From: Streptomyces pacificus
Lineage (GTDB): Bacteria > Actinomycetota > Actinomycetes > Streptomycetales > Streptomycetaceae
Direction of reading: 5' to 3'
Assembly: GCF_011766325.1 (NCBI RefSeq)
Contig: NZ_BLLG01000010.1
Location: forward strand, 62,001 to 126,000
Length of the DNA: 64,000 nt
In this document: piece by piece, positions 27,584 through 35,777 of the stretch
Numbering within the stretch: position 1 is the first letter of the stretch
Layout: each line of letters starts with the position of its first letter
The notes under the pieces: model-generated
Told to the model about the DNA's origin: nothing
Database searches by the model: none
Seen by the model: the letters and a program-made list of their open reading frames with translations, nothing else
Made by a program: the position numbers and the translations under genes

Positions 27584-28465
27584 TCAGACGCCGGTGAGGG
27601 TGATCGCCAGGTCCGTGATGTTCAGCGGGAACTGGCCGAGGGACGTGGCCTGGCCGGTGAAGACGTTGATGCTGTACAGCGAGGGAGTGGCCGCACCGTA
27701 CGGGGTGAGGGTGGCGAAGGCGGTGTTGTCCACCGTCTTCCCGCCGGACAGGGTGCTGTAGATGTCCATGCCGGCGTTGATCCCGACGTCGATGCCGAGG
27801 CTGCCGGTGGCGGCGAGCGTGCCGTTGTTCGCCGGGGACTGGAGGACGACCTGGTCGCTGCTCGTGTTGATGTCGACCAGCGTGGTCCCGGTGGCCGCGT
27901 TGAGGTCGTTGTTGGTGTACGCGGCAGCCGAGACGCCCTTGGTCGTGCCCTCGACGGGCGGGGTGGTGAGGTTGACATCCTGGATGGTGCTGTGGTCGTT
28001 GAGGTTGTGCCGCAGGTTCTGGCCGTTGTCGCTGATCACGCGCAGTCGGTCGGCCGCCGGGTTGAAGTCGACACCGAAGTTGGCGCCGTGCAGCGCGTAC
28101 TGGAGCTGGGACACCTTGGTGACCACGACATCCGCGGTGGCCGGCGGGGTCTTGATCGTGTAGATGCCGCCTTTGTCGCCGACGCCGTACATCAGGCCGT
28201 TCTGCACCCGGAAGTCGATCCCGATCAGGCGGGTGTCGCCGCTGAGGCCGGTGACGACCCGGACCCAGTCGAGCACTTGCGGCCGATCGGTCGTGAACGT
28301 GGCCATCAGGGTGCCGTCGCCGCTGATCCCGAAGGCGCGCAGGCCGGGCCCTGCCGTGGAGGCGGGAGCGGCCGAGCCGGCGCCCGCCGTGCCGAGGACG
28401 AACGCCGCCGACGTGACCACGGCCGCGACCGACACCATGACGCGCTTTCCCGCGCCTGTTCTCAT
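27584..28465 (-). CDS. secreted DUF4394 protein
   Basis: 293 residues. The Sec signal peptide (about 1-32, ending AGSAAPAS) is followed by a repetitive beta-propeller-like domain matching DUF4394: FGISGDGTLMATFTTDRP, LIGIDFRVQNGLMYGVGDKG, GVDFNPAADRLRVISDNGQN, then ITDLAITLTGV at the end. Function unknown and likely extracellular. ATG 28465 has GGGAGGAAG upstream. The longer frame has none. It lies beside the sigK/fasciclin set and may share its regulation. Confidence 0.88.
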   Translation of the reverse strand: MRTGAGKRVMVSVAAVVTSAAFVLGTAGAGSAAPASTAGPGLRAFGISGDGTLMATFTTDRPQVLDWVRVVTGLSGDTRLIGIDFRVQNGLMYGVGDKGGIYTIKTPPATADVVVTKVSQLQYALHGANFGVDFNPAADRLRVISDNGQNLRHNLNDHSTIQDVNLTTPPVEGTTKGVSAAAYTNNDLNAATGTTLVDINTSSDQVVLQSPANNGTLAATGSLGIDVGINAGMDIYSTLSGGKTVDNTAFATLTPYGAATPSLYSINVFTGQATSLGQFPLNITDLAITLTGV

Positions 28466-28795
28466 CGGAGTCTTCCTCCCGTTGCGGAGAGCGCCGTTCA
28501 GGGCGCCTGACTGACCATCCCGTGTCCACTGCATGCGCTGATGACCGCGGTTACTCCGGGATTCGTCCGAAATGACTCGGGAGGCGGTCCTCCCGAAGTC
28601 GTTCACGCGGTTCCCATTAAGGCCGCATCACGACTTCTCCACAAGCAGAAGCGTTGACGAGTACGCCCACCCCCGGGAAGTTTGCGCACTGTCACAAAAG
28701 CCGAGACGAACACCCGCCGCCGCTTTGCGCGGAGTGATGAAGGCCGTCCGGATCCCCTCTGTCGGACCTTGGTCCCGCATGCCATGCTTGCGCCC
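28466..28795. other. divergent intergenic region
   Basis: 330 bases between DUF4394 and the PucR-type gene. It is A/T-richer around 28540-28690 than its surroundings, so promoters for both genes probably lie there. No clear box pair. Confidence 0.4.
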
Positions 28796-30040
28796 ATGGG
28801 GAGCCTCTTCGCCCATCTGGCCCGGCAGGCGCCTGCCAACGCCCGTCGTGAGGTGGAGACGTACACACGGGAGATCCCGGAGTTCCGGTTCCTCGACAAG
28901 GACCCGGAGGCGCGGTCCAGGACGCTGGAGCACGCGCTCTGGCTCCGCCAACGCACCATCGAACTGTCGCCGAACAAAACGGGGTTGACCGACGACGATC
29001 TCAGCCGCATCGCATCGATGGGGGAACTGCGGGCAGGTGCGGGGATGTCGATCGAGGCCCGGCAGAGGGTGCTCCATGTGCACACGGCCCTGATGCTGCG
29101 TGAGATCACCGAGGCGACCGAGGCCGAGCGCGGCGGAGGTGTCGAAGAACTCATCGGCGTGCTGGCCTGGTTCGCCCCGCAGAGCGAACGCGGTATCAGC
29201 GCCTACCGCCAGGGGTTCCTGCGCGTATTGCGCCGTCGGCTTCCGTATATCGAGCGGGTCGCCCTACTGGCCCGGGCACTGCTGAACGGGGACCCGATTT
29301 CGGCGGAACTCGCAGCGGCCGTCGACATGGAGCTCCCGGAACGCTGCGCCGTGACGGTGTTCCGCCTTCCCGACCCTCCCACCGCAGGCCGTTTCCCCGA
29401 AGACGAGATCGGGGTGCTGGTGAAAAACCACCGGGTGCCCGTCGTCTGGGGACCGGAGGGCCGCGACGGAGGCGGGGAGCTGGTCGCCCTGCTGCCCCTG
29501 TTCTCCGGAGCCACTGCGGGGGAGGGCGCACCCCCGCACCCGGTCCCCGGCCCTCTGCCCGATCCCGCCCCCGACCACCTGCCGGACGTCGTACAGGACT
29601 TCGCCCGCGCCCTCGGCCGCCCCTGCGCCGTCGGCACGGCCACCGCGCCACTGCCGGAGCTGTCCGACGCTCTGGACCGCGCCCGGCGGATCAGCCGGGC
29701 GGCCCCACTGCACCGGGCGCCCTCCCGGCTGCGGCCGCACACCCTGGCCGATGTCTTCGTCGAACTCGCCGTGGCGGACGTGCCGTTCGTGGACGACTGG
29801 ATCCGTACGGTGGCTCGCCGGCTGGAAACCGGCCCCGACCTCCTCGGCACCCTCGACGCGTACTACGGCCACGACATGCACCGCGGCGCCACGGCGAGCG
29901 CGCTCAACGTCCACACCCGCACCCTGGACTACCGTCTGCGCCGGGTCCGCGAACTCACGGGCATCGACCCCGGCTCGACCCGTGGCGTGCGCACGCTCAG
30001 CGCCGTCGTCACCCGGCGCGTGTCGGGAGCGTGGCGCTGA
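28796..30040 (+). CDS. PucR/CdaR-type helix-turn-helix regulator
   Basis: About 414 residues. The N-terminal helical RsbRD-like region (RSRTLEHALWLRQRTIELSP, GAGMSIEARQRVLHVHTALM) precedes a central GGDEF-like region. The C-terminal PucR HTH domain reads LLGTLDAYYGHDMHRGATA then LNVHTRTLDYRLRRVRELTG. This domain order fits Streptomyces PucR-family regulators, which often act on neighbours or on nitrogen metabolism. The target is not known. ATG 28796 and ATG 28784 are both possible and neither has a clear ribosome site. Confidence 0.82.
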   Translation: MGSLFAHLARQAPANARREVETYTREIPEFRFLDKDPEARSRTLEHALWLRQRTIELSPNKTGLTDDDLSRIASMGELRAGAGMSIEARQRVLHVHTALMLREITEATEAERGGGVEELIGVLAWFAPQSERGISAYRQGFLRVLRRRLPYIERVALLARALLNGDPISAELAAAVDMELPERCAVTVFRLPDPPTAGRFPEDEIGVLVKNHRVPVVWGPEGRDGGGELVALLPLFSGATAGEGAPPHPVPGPLPDPAPDHLPDVVQDFARALGRPCAVGTATAPLPELSDALDRARRISRAAPLHRAPSRLRPHTLADVFVELAVADVPFVDDWIRTVARRLETGPDLLGTLDAYYGHDMHRGATASALNVHTRTLDYRLRRVRELTGIDPGSTRGVRTLSAVVTRRVSGAWR

Positions 30041-30449
30041 TCGCGGCCGGCACATGCCGGGCAGCCGGGCTATGGCGGCGACCTCGTGGACGCACCACCC
30101 GGCACAGCAGCCGCACCCCCGCGGCCGCAGCACCCTGCGCGGTCGCCATGTCCCGCTCAGTCACCGCACCCCGCAGCCGACCGCACCGGGAGCAACCGGA
30201 CGCTCCATGGCCGCCGCCGGCCCACCCGCCCCCGCCGGCCGGACCGCCGGACCGCCGGGGCCGGGGCAGCCCCGGGCGCGCACGCTCCTGGGTGACCCGG
30301 TGACGCCTTCGGGTAGGCGTGCCGCATCCGTGGTCCGCGTTTCGCGGGAACATCAGGGAAGGCAGCTGAGGCAGCTCAGGCAGGCAAGACAGGGAAGGCC
30401 CCGGGGACCCGGGCAAAACGCCAGGTGACCGGCGGGAGGATGATCGCCA
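30041..30449. other. intergenic, no gene seen
   Basis: 409 bases. Contains short imperfect repeats (CCGGACCGCCGG near 30240; GGCAGCTGAGGCAGCTCAGG near 30360). Promoter for the next gene presumably lies here. Confidence 0.5.
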
Positions 30450-31259
30450 GTGCGCACACTGTCCCTGACCCGTTCCACCCGCCGAGCGGTCCCGTGGCGG
30501 GCGGTGATGCTGGTGCTGGCGGTCGGGCAGCTGGTGAGTCCCCTCTTCAGCCGGCTCTACGGCGGTGAGTTCACGACCGCCGGCCGTTCCGGTGAACCGC
30601 CCATCGTCCCCGTCGGCTGGGCGTTCTCCGTCTGGACCCTGGTGGAGCTGCTGTGTCTCGCCTACGCCGTCTGGGCCCTGCCCGGGCACCGCCCCGACCC
30701 GGACGTGCGGAACCGGCTGGCTGTGCCGCTGTCGGTGGTCTTCGCCGGGTTCAGCTGCTGGCTCGTCGCGGCGGAGGTCGCCCCGGTGTGGGGGACGGTG
30801 GCGGTGTTCGCCGTCATGGTCGCGGGCTTGCTCCGGGCCATGTCCGTCGCTCTGGACCACCGGAGCGGGATCGCGGGCTGGGGGCCCGTCCCGCGGGGCC
30901 TTCTCTGGTGGATGCTCGGGGTGTACGCGGGATGGTCGAGCATCGCGGTCTGGGTGAACCTCACCACCGCCGTGGCCGGATCCGGCGCCCCCGTCGACGG
31001 GGCGGCGGGGGTGGCCGGTCAGTTCGCGGTGCTCGCCGGCGCCACGGCCACGGCTGTCGCCGTCGTCCGGTGGACACAGGGGCTGCTTCCCTACGCCCTC
31101 GCCGCGGGGTGGGGTCTGCTGACCGCCGCACTGGGGGCGCTGGGTGCCGGGCAGCCCGTGCTGGCCGGCACCGCCGCCGCCGGCCTGGCCGTTGTGGCCG
31201 CGTCGACGGTGTGGACGCGCGGCCGGCGCACTCCCGTGCGCAGGTCATCAGTCGGCTGA
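30450..31259 (+). CDS. integral membrane protein, possibly TspO/MBR-related
   Basis: 269 residues. About seven hydrophobic helices span the protein. The segment PVGWAFSVWTLVELLCLAYA and the Trp-rich GWSSIAVWVNLT resemble distant TspO/MBR-like proteins of actinobacteria, but the length is greater than the usual 160 residues. The start is GTG 30450, with GGGAGGA 12 bases upstream. Ligand and role are unknown. No operon partner. Confidence 0.65.
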   Translation: MRTLSLTRSTRRAVPWRAVMLVLAVGQLVSPLFSRLYGGEFTTAGRSGEPPIVPVGWAFSVWTLVELLCLAYAVWALPGHRPDPDVRNRLAVPLSVVFAGFSCWLVAAEVAPVWGTVAVFAVMVAGLLRAMSVALDHRSGIAGWGPVPRGLLWWMLGVYAGWSSIAVWVNLTTAVAGSGAPVDGAAGVAGQFAVLAGATATAVAVVRWTQGLLPYALAAGWGLLTAALGALGAGQPVLAGTAAAGLAVVAASTVWTRGRRTPVRRSSVG

Positions 31260-31555
31260 TCCGTCGGGAGTTCGCGGTGCGGGGACACCCCGGCCTGCCC
31301 GGTGCCCGTCGAAGGAAGCCGGAGCCAGGAGGACGGGGCCAGGGGGACGGGGACGGGGCCAGGGGGACGGGCCAGGGGGCCCAGCGCCCGGCCGAGAGGT
31401 CCAGGCGAACGAGTCAAGCGGCCCGGCGGTCGGGCCAGGCGCCCCGGGAGACCGGCCGGGGGCCGAGCAGGCCCGGGACCCGGCCCGTCCCCCGGGCCCG
31501 GCGCGCTCAGGTGCCCCTGTCCGGCGACCGGGGCGCCGGGGTGGCCGGTTCGCCC
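31260..31555. repeat. G-rich repeated spacer
   Basis: A non-coding gap between convergent genes. 31327-31380 contains repeated GGGGCCAGGGGGACG-type units, a run of G-tracts that could form quadruplexes or act in termination. Confidence 0.6.
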
Positions 31556-32830
31556 TCACTCCAGCGGTGTGCCCACCCGCAGCCGGTTGCCGTCGGGGTC
31601 GCGGAGTTCCACCTCGCGCGCCCGCGGCGCGGTGGTCACCGACGCCCCGAACTCGCCTGCGACGGCGTCGACGTCACCCACCCGCAGGTACACCAGCGTG
31701 CCGGGGCCGGCGTCGCCCGTGTGCTCGGAGAGGAACAGCTTCACGGGGCCCCGCGCGATCTCCGTGAAGGCCGGGAGGCCCGGCTCGGAGCGGTGCTCCC
31801 CCTGCTTGGCGAACCCGAGGCGCTCGTACCAGGAGACCGCGGCGGCGGCGTCGGCGACCCGGAGGACGGGAACCGCCTCCGCGTCCGCTTCCCCTGGCTC
31901 CCCCGCCTCCTGCGCCTTTCCGCCCGGGCCCGGCAGTGACGGCGTGCTCGCGGCGGGCCGCGCCGACGGCGCCCGCCCGGAGGAACCGCCGGACGCACTG
32001 CCGGCGGCACCGTCGGCAGCACTGTCAGCAGCGCTGTCGGCGCCGCCGGCCATCGGCCGGTCGACGGTGCGCAGCAGATATGTGTCCATGATCCACCCGT
32101 GACGGGCACGGGCTTCGGCGCGCAGTCGGCTGATGCGACCGGCGACGTCCGGCAGCGGGCCGGAGACCAGGATCTCGTCGGGCGTGCCCACATACGCGCC
32201 CCAGTAGATCCACACGCCGTCGTCGGCGACCTCGGTGAAGGCTTCGCCCGCGTCCAGCATCACGACCACGTCGGCGTCGTCGAGGCCCTCCTCGCGGAGT
32301 CTTCGCGCCGGGGTGATGCGGACAGGGCGCCCGACCTGGTTCAGCGTGATGCGGTGCCGTGCTGCCAGCGCGGACACACTGCTGACGCCGGGGACGACCT
32401 CGGTGTCGAATGCCACGGTGCCCCGCTCCTCGATCTCGGCCAGGATGCCCAGAGTGCTGTCGTACAGGGCCGGATCACCCCACACCAGGAACGCGCCGGT
32501 CCGTCCCGGCCCCAGCTCGTCCCGGATCAGCCGTTCGTACAGGTCGGCCCGCCGGCTGCGCCAGTCGTGGACCGCGGCCGTGTACCCGCTGCGGCCTTCC
32601 CTCGCCCGGTCGCGCCAGGGGTCCTCCGCCTCGACCACCCGGAAGGGCGGGCTGGCGTGCTCGTCGAGCATGCGGCGCCGCAGATCCGTGAGCGAGGACT
32701 TCTCCGGGCCCTTGCCGAGGACGAAGAAGACATCGGCGCGGCTGATGGCCTTCACCGCCGCGAGCGTCAGATGGTCCGGGTCTCCGGCGCCGATGCCGAT
32801 GACGAGGAGGCGTCGGGGGTCCGTGTTCAT
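31556..32830 (-). CDS. cobF: precorrin-6A synthase (deacetylating) fused to a VOC domain
   Basis: 424 residues. Residues 1-250 are CobF, the SAM-dependent C1 methylase/deacetylase of aerobic cobalamin synthesis: VIGIGAGDPDHLTLAAVKAI, then DVFFVLGKG, FLVWGDPALYDSTL, VVPGVSSVSALAARH and a C-terminal HGWIMDTYLLRTVDRPM. A low-complexity Ala/Gly/Ser/Pro linker (about 255-310) leads to a glyoxalase/bleomycin-resistance (VOC) domain: AAAAVSWYERLGF, ending REVELRDPDGNRLRVG. No in-frame start lies before the VOC part, so the fusion is real in this sequence. ATG 32830 has GAAGG upstream. It is downstream of the isocyanide synthase, after 382 bases. Confidence 0.88.
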   Translation of the reverse strand: MNTDPRRLLVIGIGAGDPDHLTLAAVKAISRADVFFVLGKGPEKSSLTDLRRRMLDEHASPPFRVVEAEDPWRDRAREGRSGYTAAVHDWRSRRADLYERLIRDELGPGRTGAFLVWGDPALYDSTLGILAEIEERGTVAFDTEVVPGVSSVSALAARHRITLNQVGRPVRITPARRLREEGLDDADVVVMLDAGEAFTEVADDGVWIYWGAYVGTPDEILVSGPLPDVAGRISRLRAEARARHGWIMDTYLLRTVDRPMAGGADSAADSAADGAAGSASGGSSGRAPSARPAASTPSLPGPGGKAQEAGEPGEADAEAVPVLRVADAAAAVSWYERLGFAKQGEHRSEPGLPAFTEIARGPVKLFLSEHTGDAGPGTLVYLRVGDVDAVAGEFGASVTTAPRAREVELRDPDGNRLRVGTPLE

Positions 32831-33212
32831 TCGGGGTGGCCTTCTGGACGGGGGACCGGATACGGACGGCCGGGGCCCGCCCCCGCCGTCCGCGGCGGCG
32901 GGCCCCGGCCGCGACGCACTCGGTCGGCGGTGGGTGGACTTCGGTGGCCGTTTCTCCGTGCACGCGGTCGTGCCTTTCTCCGCCTTCCTTCTGCTCGGCT
33001 CCCCTCGGGGCGTCTTCGTTCCGGTTGACATCCCTCGGGTCGGCTTCGTTCGGGTCGGCGGCGGCGAACGCGGCGCGAAAGACTCGGCGCTCGAAGCGTA
33101 CGCCCTGGGTGAGGGTGGTCCCGAAGGCGGATCGGCCTCTCCTGCACCACTGCTGCCGGGGCGCGAGGGGGTGGGGTCCTCACCCGTCCCCGCCCCGGGG
33201 GCCGGCCGGTCG
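32831..33212. other. gap between isocyanide synthase and cobF
   Basis: 382 bases. A possible hairpin for the isonitrile operon is at about 33156-33206 (CCGGGGCG paired with CGCCCCGG, plus an inner G/C stem). No cobalamin-riboswitch box was found before cobF. No gene seen. Confidence 0.45.
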
Positions 33213-34286
33213 TCACTCGAAGTGGCTCGGTCTGCCGTCGCGCCGCACCAGCCGCCCGAGTCGCTCGGCTCTGGCCCGGGGCATCAGGCTCCACGTGCCG
33301 TCCGGCCGGTGCAGGGCCGCGGAGTGCCAGGGGGTGGTCCACACGTCGGAGGCGTCCAGGAGGCGGATGCCGAACTTGGCCGCCCCGACGGCCTGGGGGT
33401 GGATGGACAGCCGTACCGAACCCGGATGGTGTTCCGCGATCAGCTCGCCCCAGGCCCGGCTGCGCTGGATGACCCCGTACGCCCGGCGGCGGCACTCGCG
33501 CTGGAGGGCGGAGCGGGTCCCGGTGAAGTCGGCCGTGTCGTCGACGAGGAAGCGTGTGATGCCCCGGTAGAGCGCGAGGGTGTGCTCGTCGGCACGGACC
33601 TCGGCCCGCAGTGCGTCGAGGCCGGGGGCATAGCGGTCGTGCACATAGGCGCGTTTCGCCGAGTGGGGCAGGTCGCCGAGTACGTCCCTGAGGTCGAAGA
33701 CGGACAGGTGGTGCAGGCCGAGTTCGTCGATCAGCCGACTGAGTTCGTCCGAGTAGGCGTCTATGTGCTCGTCGGGCACACGGATGAGGTCGCCGAAGAC
33801 ATGGCCGTCGGAGCAGATGACGACGCGCGCTCCGGGTGCGTGGATCTCCTCGATGCGGGCGCACAGGGAGTTCAGGAATGCGAGGGAGAGCCGCTCCCCC
33901 TGGTCCGGAAGGTGGCCGAGGACCTTGTCCGGGTTCGGCGACTTGCAGGGGAAGCCGGGCAGGGTGAGGACGACGGGATCGTCGCGGCGCACGAACGCGC
34001 CGATCTGGTGGAGCTGGTGGGGAAAGGCCTCGGGGGGTGCCGCCCGGTCGTCTGCCGTGCGGTGGTGGGGCAGGAGCAGCTTGAGGACCGCGATCCCCAC
34101 GGATTCGGCGGTCTCCGTGATCCGTGTGGTCCCCGTGATCCCGGCGGTCTCCGTGGTCTCCGTGGTCTCCGTGGTCTCCGTGATCCCGGCGGTCTCCGTG
34201 GTCACGACGGTCTCCGTGGTCACGACGGTCTCCGTGGTCACGACGGTCTCTGCGGTAGGGGCTTCGGCTGCTGTCGTCAGCGGCAT
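33213..34286 (-). CDS. isocyanide synthase, PvcA/Dit1 family
   Basis: 357 residues. Residues about 65-357 match the DIT1/PvcA family, which converts the amino group of an aromatic amino acid (tyrosine or tryptophan) to an isonitrile using ribulose-5-phosphate. Signatures: TLPGFPCKSPNPDKVLGHLP (109-128), VVICSDGHVFGDLI (155-168), SVRLSIHPQ and DVWTTPWHSAA. ATG 34286 has GGAGG 7 bases upstream. Residues 12-62 are a Thr/Glu/Val repeat (TETVVT units), absent from usual family members. It is the last gene of a minus-strand set with P450, amidotransferase and exporter. No PvcB-type oxygenase is present. Confidence 0.9.
   Translation of the reverse strand: MPLTTAAEAPTAETVVTTETVVTTETVVTTETAGITETTETTETTETAGITGTTRITETAESVGIAVLKLLLPHHRTADDRAAPPEAFPHQLHQIGAFVRRDDPVVLTLPGFPCKSPNPDKVLGHLPDQGERLSLAFLNSLCARIEEIHAPGARVVICSDGHVFGDLIRVPDEHIDAYSDELSRLIDELGLHHLSVFDLRDVLGDLPHSAKRAYVHDRYAPGLDALRAEVRADEHTLALYRGITRFLVDDTADFTGTRSALQRECRRRAYGVIQRSRAWGELIAEHHPGSVRLSIHPQAVGAAKFGIRLLDASDVWTTPWHSAALHRPDGTWSLMPRARAERLGRLVRRDGRPSHFE
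34146..34244. repeat. 9- and 18-bp coding tandem repeats
   Basis: Four GGTCTCCGT units (34146-34181) are followed, after a short gap, by three perfect 18-mers, GGTCTCCGTGGTCACGAC (34191-34244). They encode the N-terminal Thr/Glu repeat of the isocyanide synthase. All units are multiples of three. Confidence 0.92.
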
Positions 34287-34501
34287 TGGGGGCCTCCGTG
34301 GGGTCGGGCATGGCGGCATGGCGCCTCGGCGGGTGGCCGGGCGCGGATGTTCGGCCGGTATGTGTCGCTTCCACCGCGGACCGGGCGCGGACGTCCGATC
34401 GGCGGTGTATCGGTTCCGCCGTGTATCGGTTCCGCCGCGGACCCGTTCCGCCGCGGACCGGGCCCCGCCGCTCAGCCGGGCCCGGTCGGTGGTGTCAGGG
34501 G

Positions 34502-35767
34502 TCAGGCGCGCCGGTCGTAGCCGACGGGCAGGTGGTTGGTGCCGCGGCCGAGGACGGCCGGGATCCACTGGATGTCCTCGTCCGGAACGGCGAGGTGCAG
34601 GCCCGGCAGCCGGGTCAGGAGGGTGTCCAGGGCGATGCGCAGTTCGGCGCGGGCGAGTGCGGCACCGGGGCAGAAGTGGATGCCGTGGCCGAAGGCCAGG
34701 TGCGGGTTGGGGCTGCGTTCCAGGTCGAGTTCGTCGGGCCGCTCGAAGCGCCGGGGGTCGCGGTTGGCGGCGCACAGGGAGACGATCACGGAGTCCCCGG
34801 CCGGGACCGCGGTGCCGTGCAGTTCGCTGTCCTCGGCGAAGAAGCGCCAGGTGGTGAGTTCGAAGGCGCTGTCGTAGCGGAGGAGTTCGTCTACGGCCTG
34901 GGGCAGCAGGCCGGGTTCGTCGCGCAGCCGGTCGAGCTCGTGGGGGTGGCGGAAGAGGGCGATGAGGGCGGTGGTGATCTGGTTGGTGACCGGCTCCTGT
35001 CCGGCGACGAGGAGCTGGAAGATCATGGAGTCCAGTTCCTCCTGGGACAGCTCGCCGTCGTCGCGGGCGGCGACGAGGCGGCTGAGGAGATCGTCGTCCC
35101 GGTGGCCGCGCTTGTGGGCGACGACCTCGGCGATATAGCTCTGCAGTCCGTGCAGCCGGGCCTCGTACACGGGCCGGGCCGGGTCGGTGGGGCCGACCGG
35201 CTGGACGACCTTGCCCCAGTCGCGGTCGAAGCGGGCGGCCAGTTCGGGTGGCAGCCCGATGACTTCGGCGAGGACCCGGAAGGGGAAGTGCGCGGCGAAG
35301 CCGGCGACGAGGTCGGCAGGACCGGTCTCGGGCAGGGCGTCGACGAGGGCGTCGGCGAGTTCCCGGAGGCGTGGCAGCAGGCTCTCGACGCGGCGCGGGG
35401 CGAAGGCGTCGGTGACGTAGCGCCGCATCCGGGTGTGCTGGGGCGGGTCCTGGTGGAGGAGGTGCACCTGGAGCTGCGAGTGCTGGGGTTCGGGCATGAT
35501 CGACGCCCGGGCGCGCCAGCGGTCGTTGCCCCGGTCGTGGTTCTTGCCGAGGCGTTCGTCGTTGAGCGCCTGGTGGGCGGCCTCGTAGCCGGTGACGAGC
35601 CAGGCGTGCACCCCGCTGGGGAAGACCACCCGGTGGACCGGTCCGGCCTCGCGCATCCGCTCGTAGAGCGGGTAGGGGTCGCTCTTGTACGGGCAGCCCG
35701 TCAGCGGGACCGGCTCGGGAAGGGAGTCGACGTCGTCCCCGATGGGAGGCGTCTCGTGAAGGGTCAT
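34502..35767 (-). CDS. cytochrome P450 of the isonitrile cluster
   Basis: 421 residues, soluble bacterial class. The haem-thiolate loop FGHGIHFCPGAALARAEL carries the Cys ligand. EXXR is ELLR with the partner Arg in the RFERPDEL region, and LRRYV-type substrate residues are present. In the I-helix the usual AGxxTT reads AGQEPVTN, so the proton-relay Thr is Pro. This can be tolerated in P450s doing phenol coupling or substrate-assisted chemistry. ATG 35767 lies 10 bases after the amidotransferase stop. It probably oxidises or couples the aryl isonitrile. The 214-bp gap to the isocyanide synthase could hold a second promoter. Confidence 0.9.
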   Translation of the reverse strand: MTLHETPPIGDDVDSLPEPVPLTGCPYKSDPYPLYERMREAGPVHRVVFPSGVHAWLVTGYEAAHQALNDERLGKNHDRGNDRWRARASIMPEPQHSQLQVHLLHQDPPQHTRMRRYVTDAFAPRRVESLLPRLRELADALVDALPETGPADLVAGFAAHFPFRVLAEVIGLPPELAARFDRDWGKVVQPVGPTDPARPVYEARLHGLQSYIAEVVAHKRGHRDDDLLSRLVAARDDGELSQEELDSMIFQLLVAGQEPVTNQITTALIALFRHPHELDRLRDEPGLLPQAVDELLRYDSAFELTTWRFFAEDSELHGTAVPAGDSVIVSLCAANRDPRRFERPDELDLERSPNPHLAFGHGIHFCPGAALARAELRIALDTLLTRLPGLHLAVPDEDIQWIPAVLGRGTNHLPVGYDRRA

Positions 35768-35777
35768 GATGCACTCC

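Noticed and set aside
32831..33212. Cobalamin riboswitch before cobF or before the FecBCD operon
   Set aside because: I looked for the B12-box core on the correct strand in both gaps and did not find it.
34400..34460. Further ECF promoter before the isocyanide synthase
   Set aside because: GTTCC occurs three times (minus GGAAC), but no CGAC lies 17 bases downstream and the flanks do not match CCGGGAAC.
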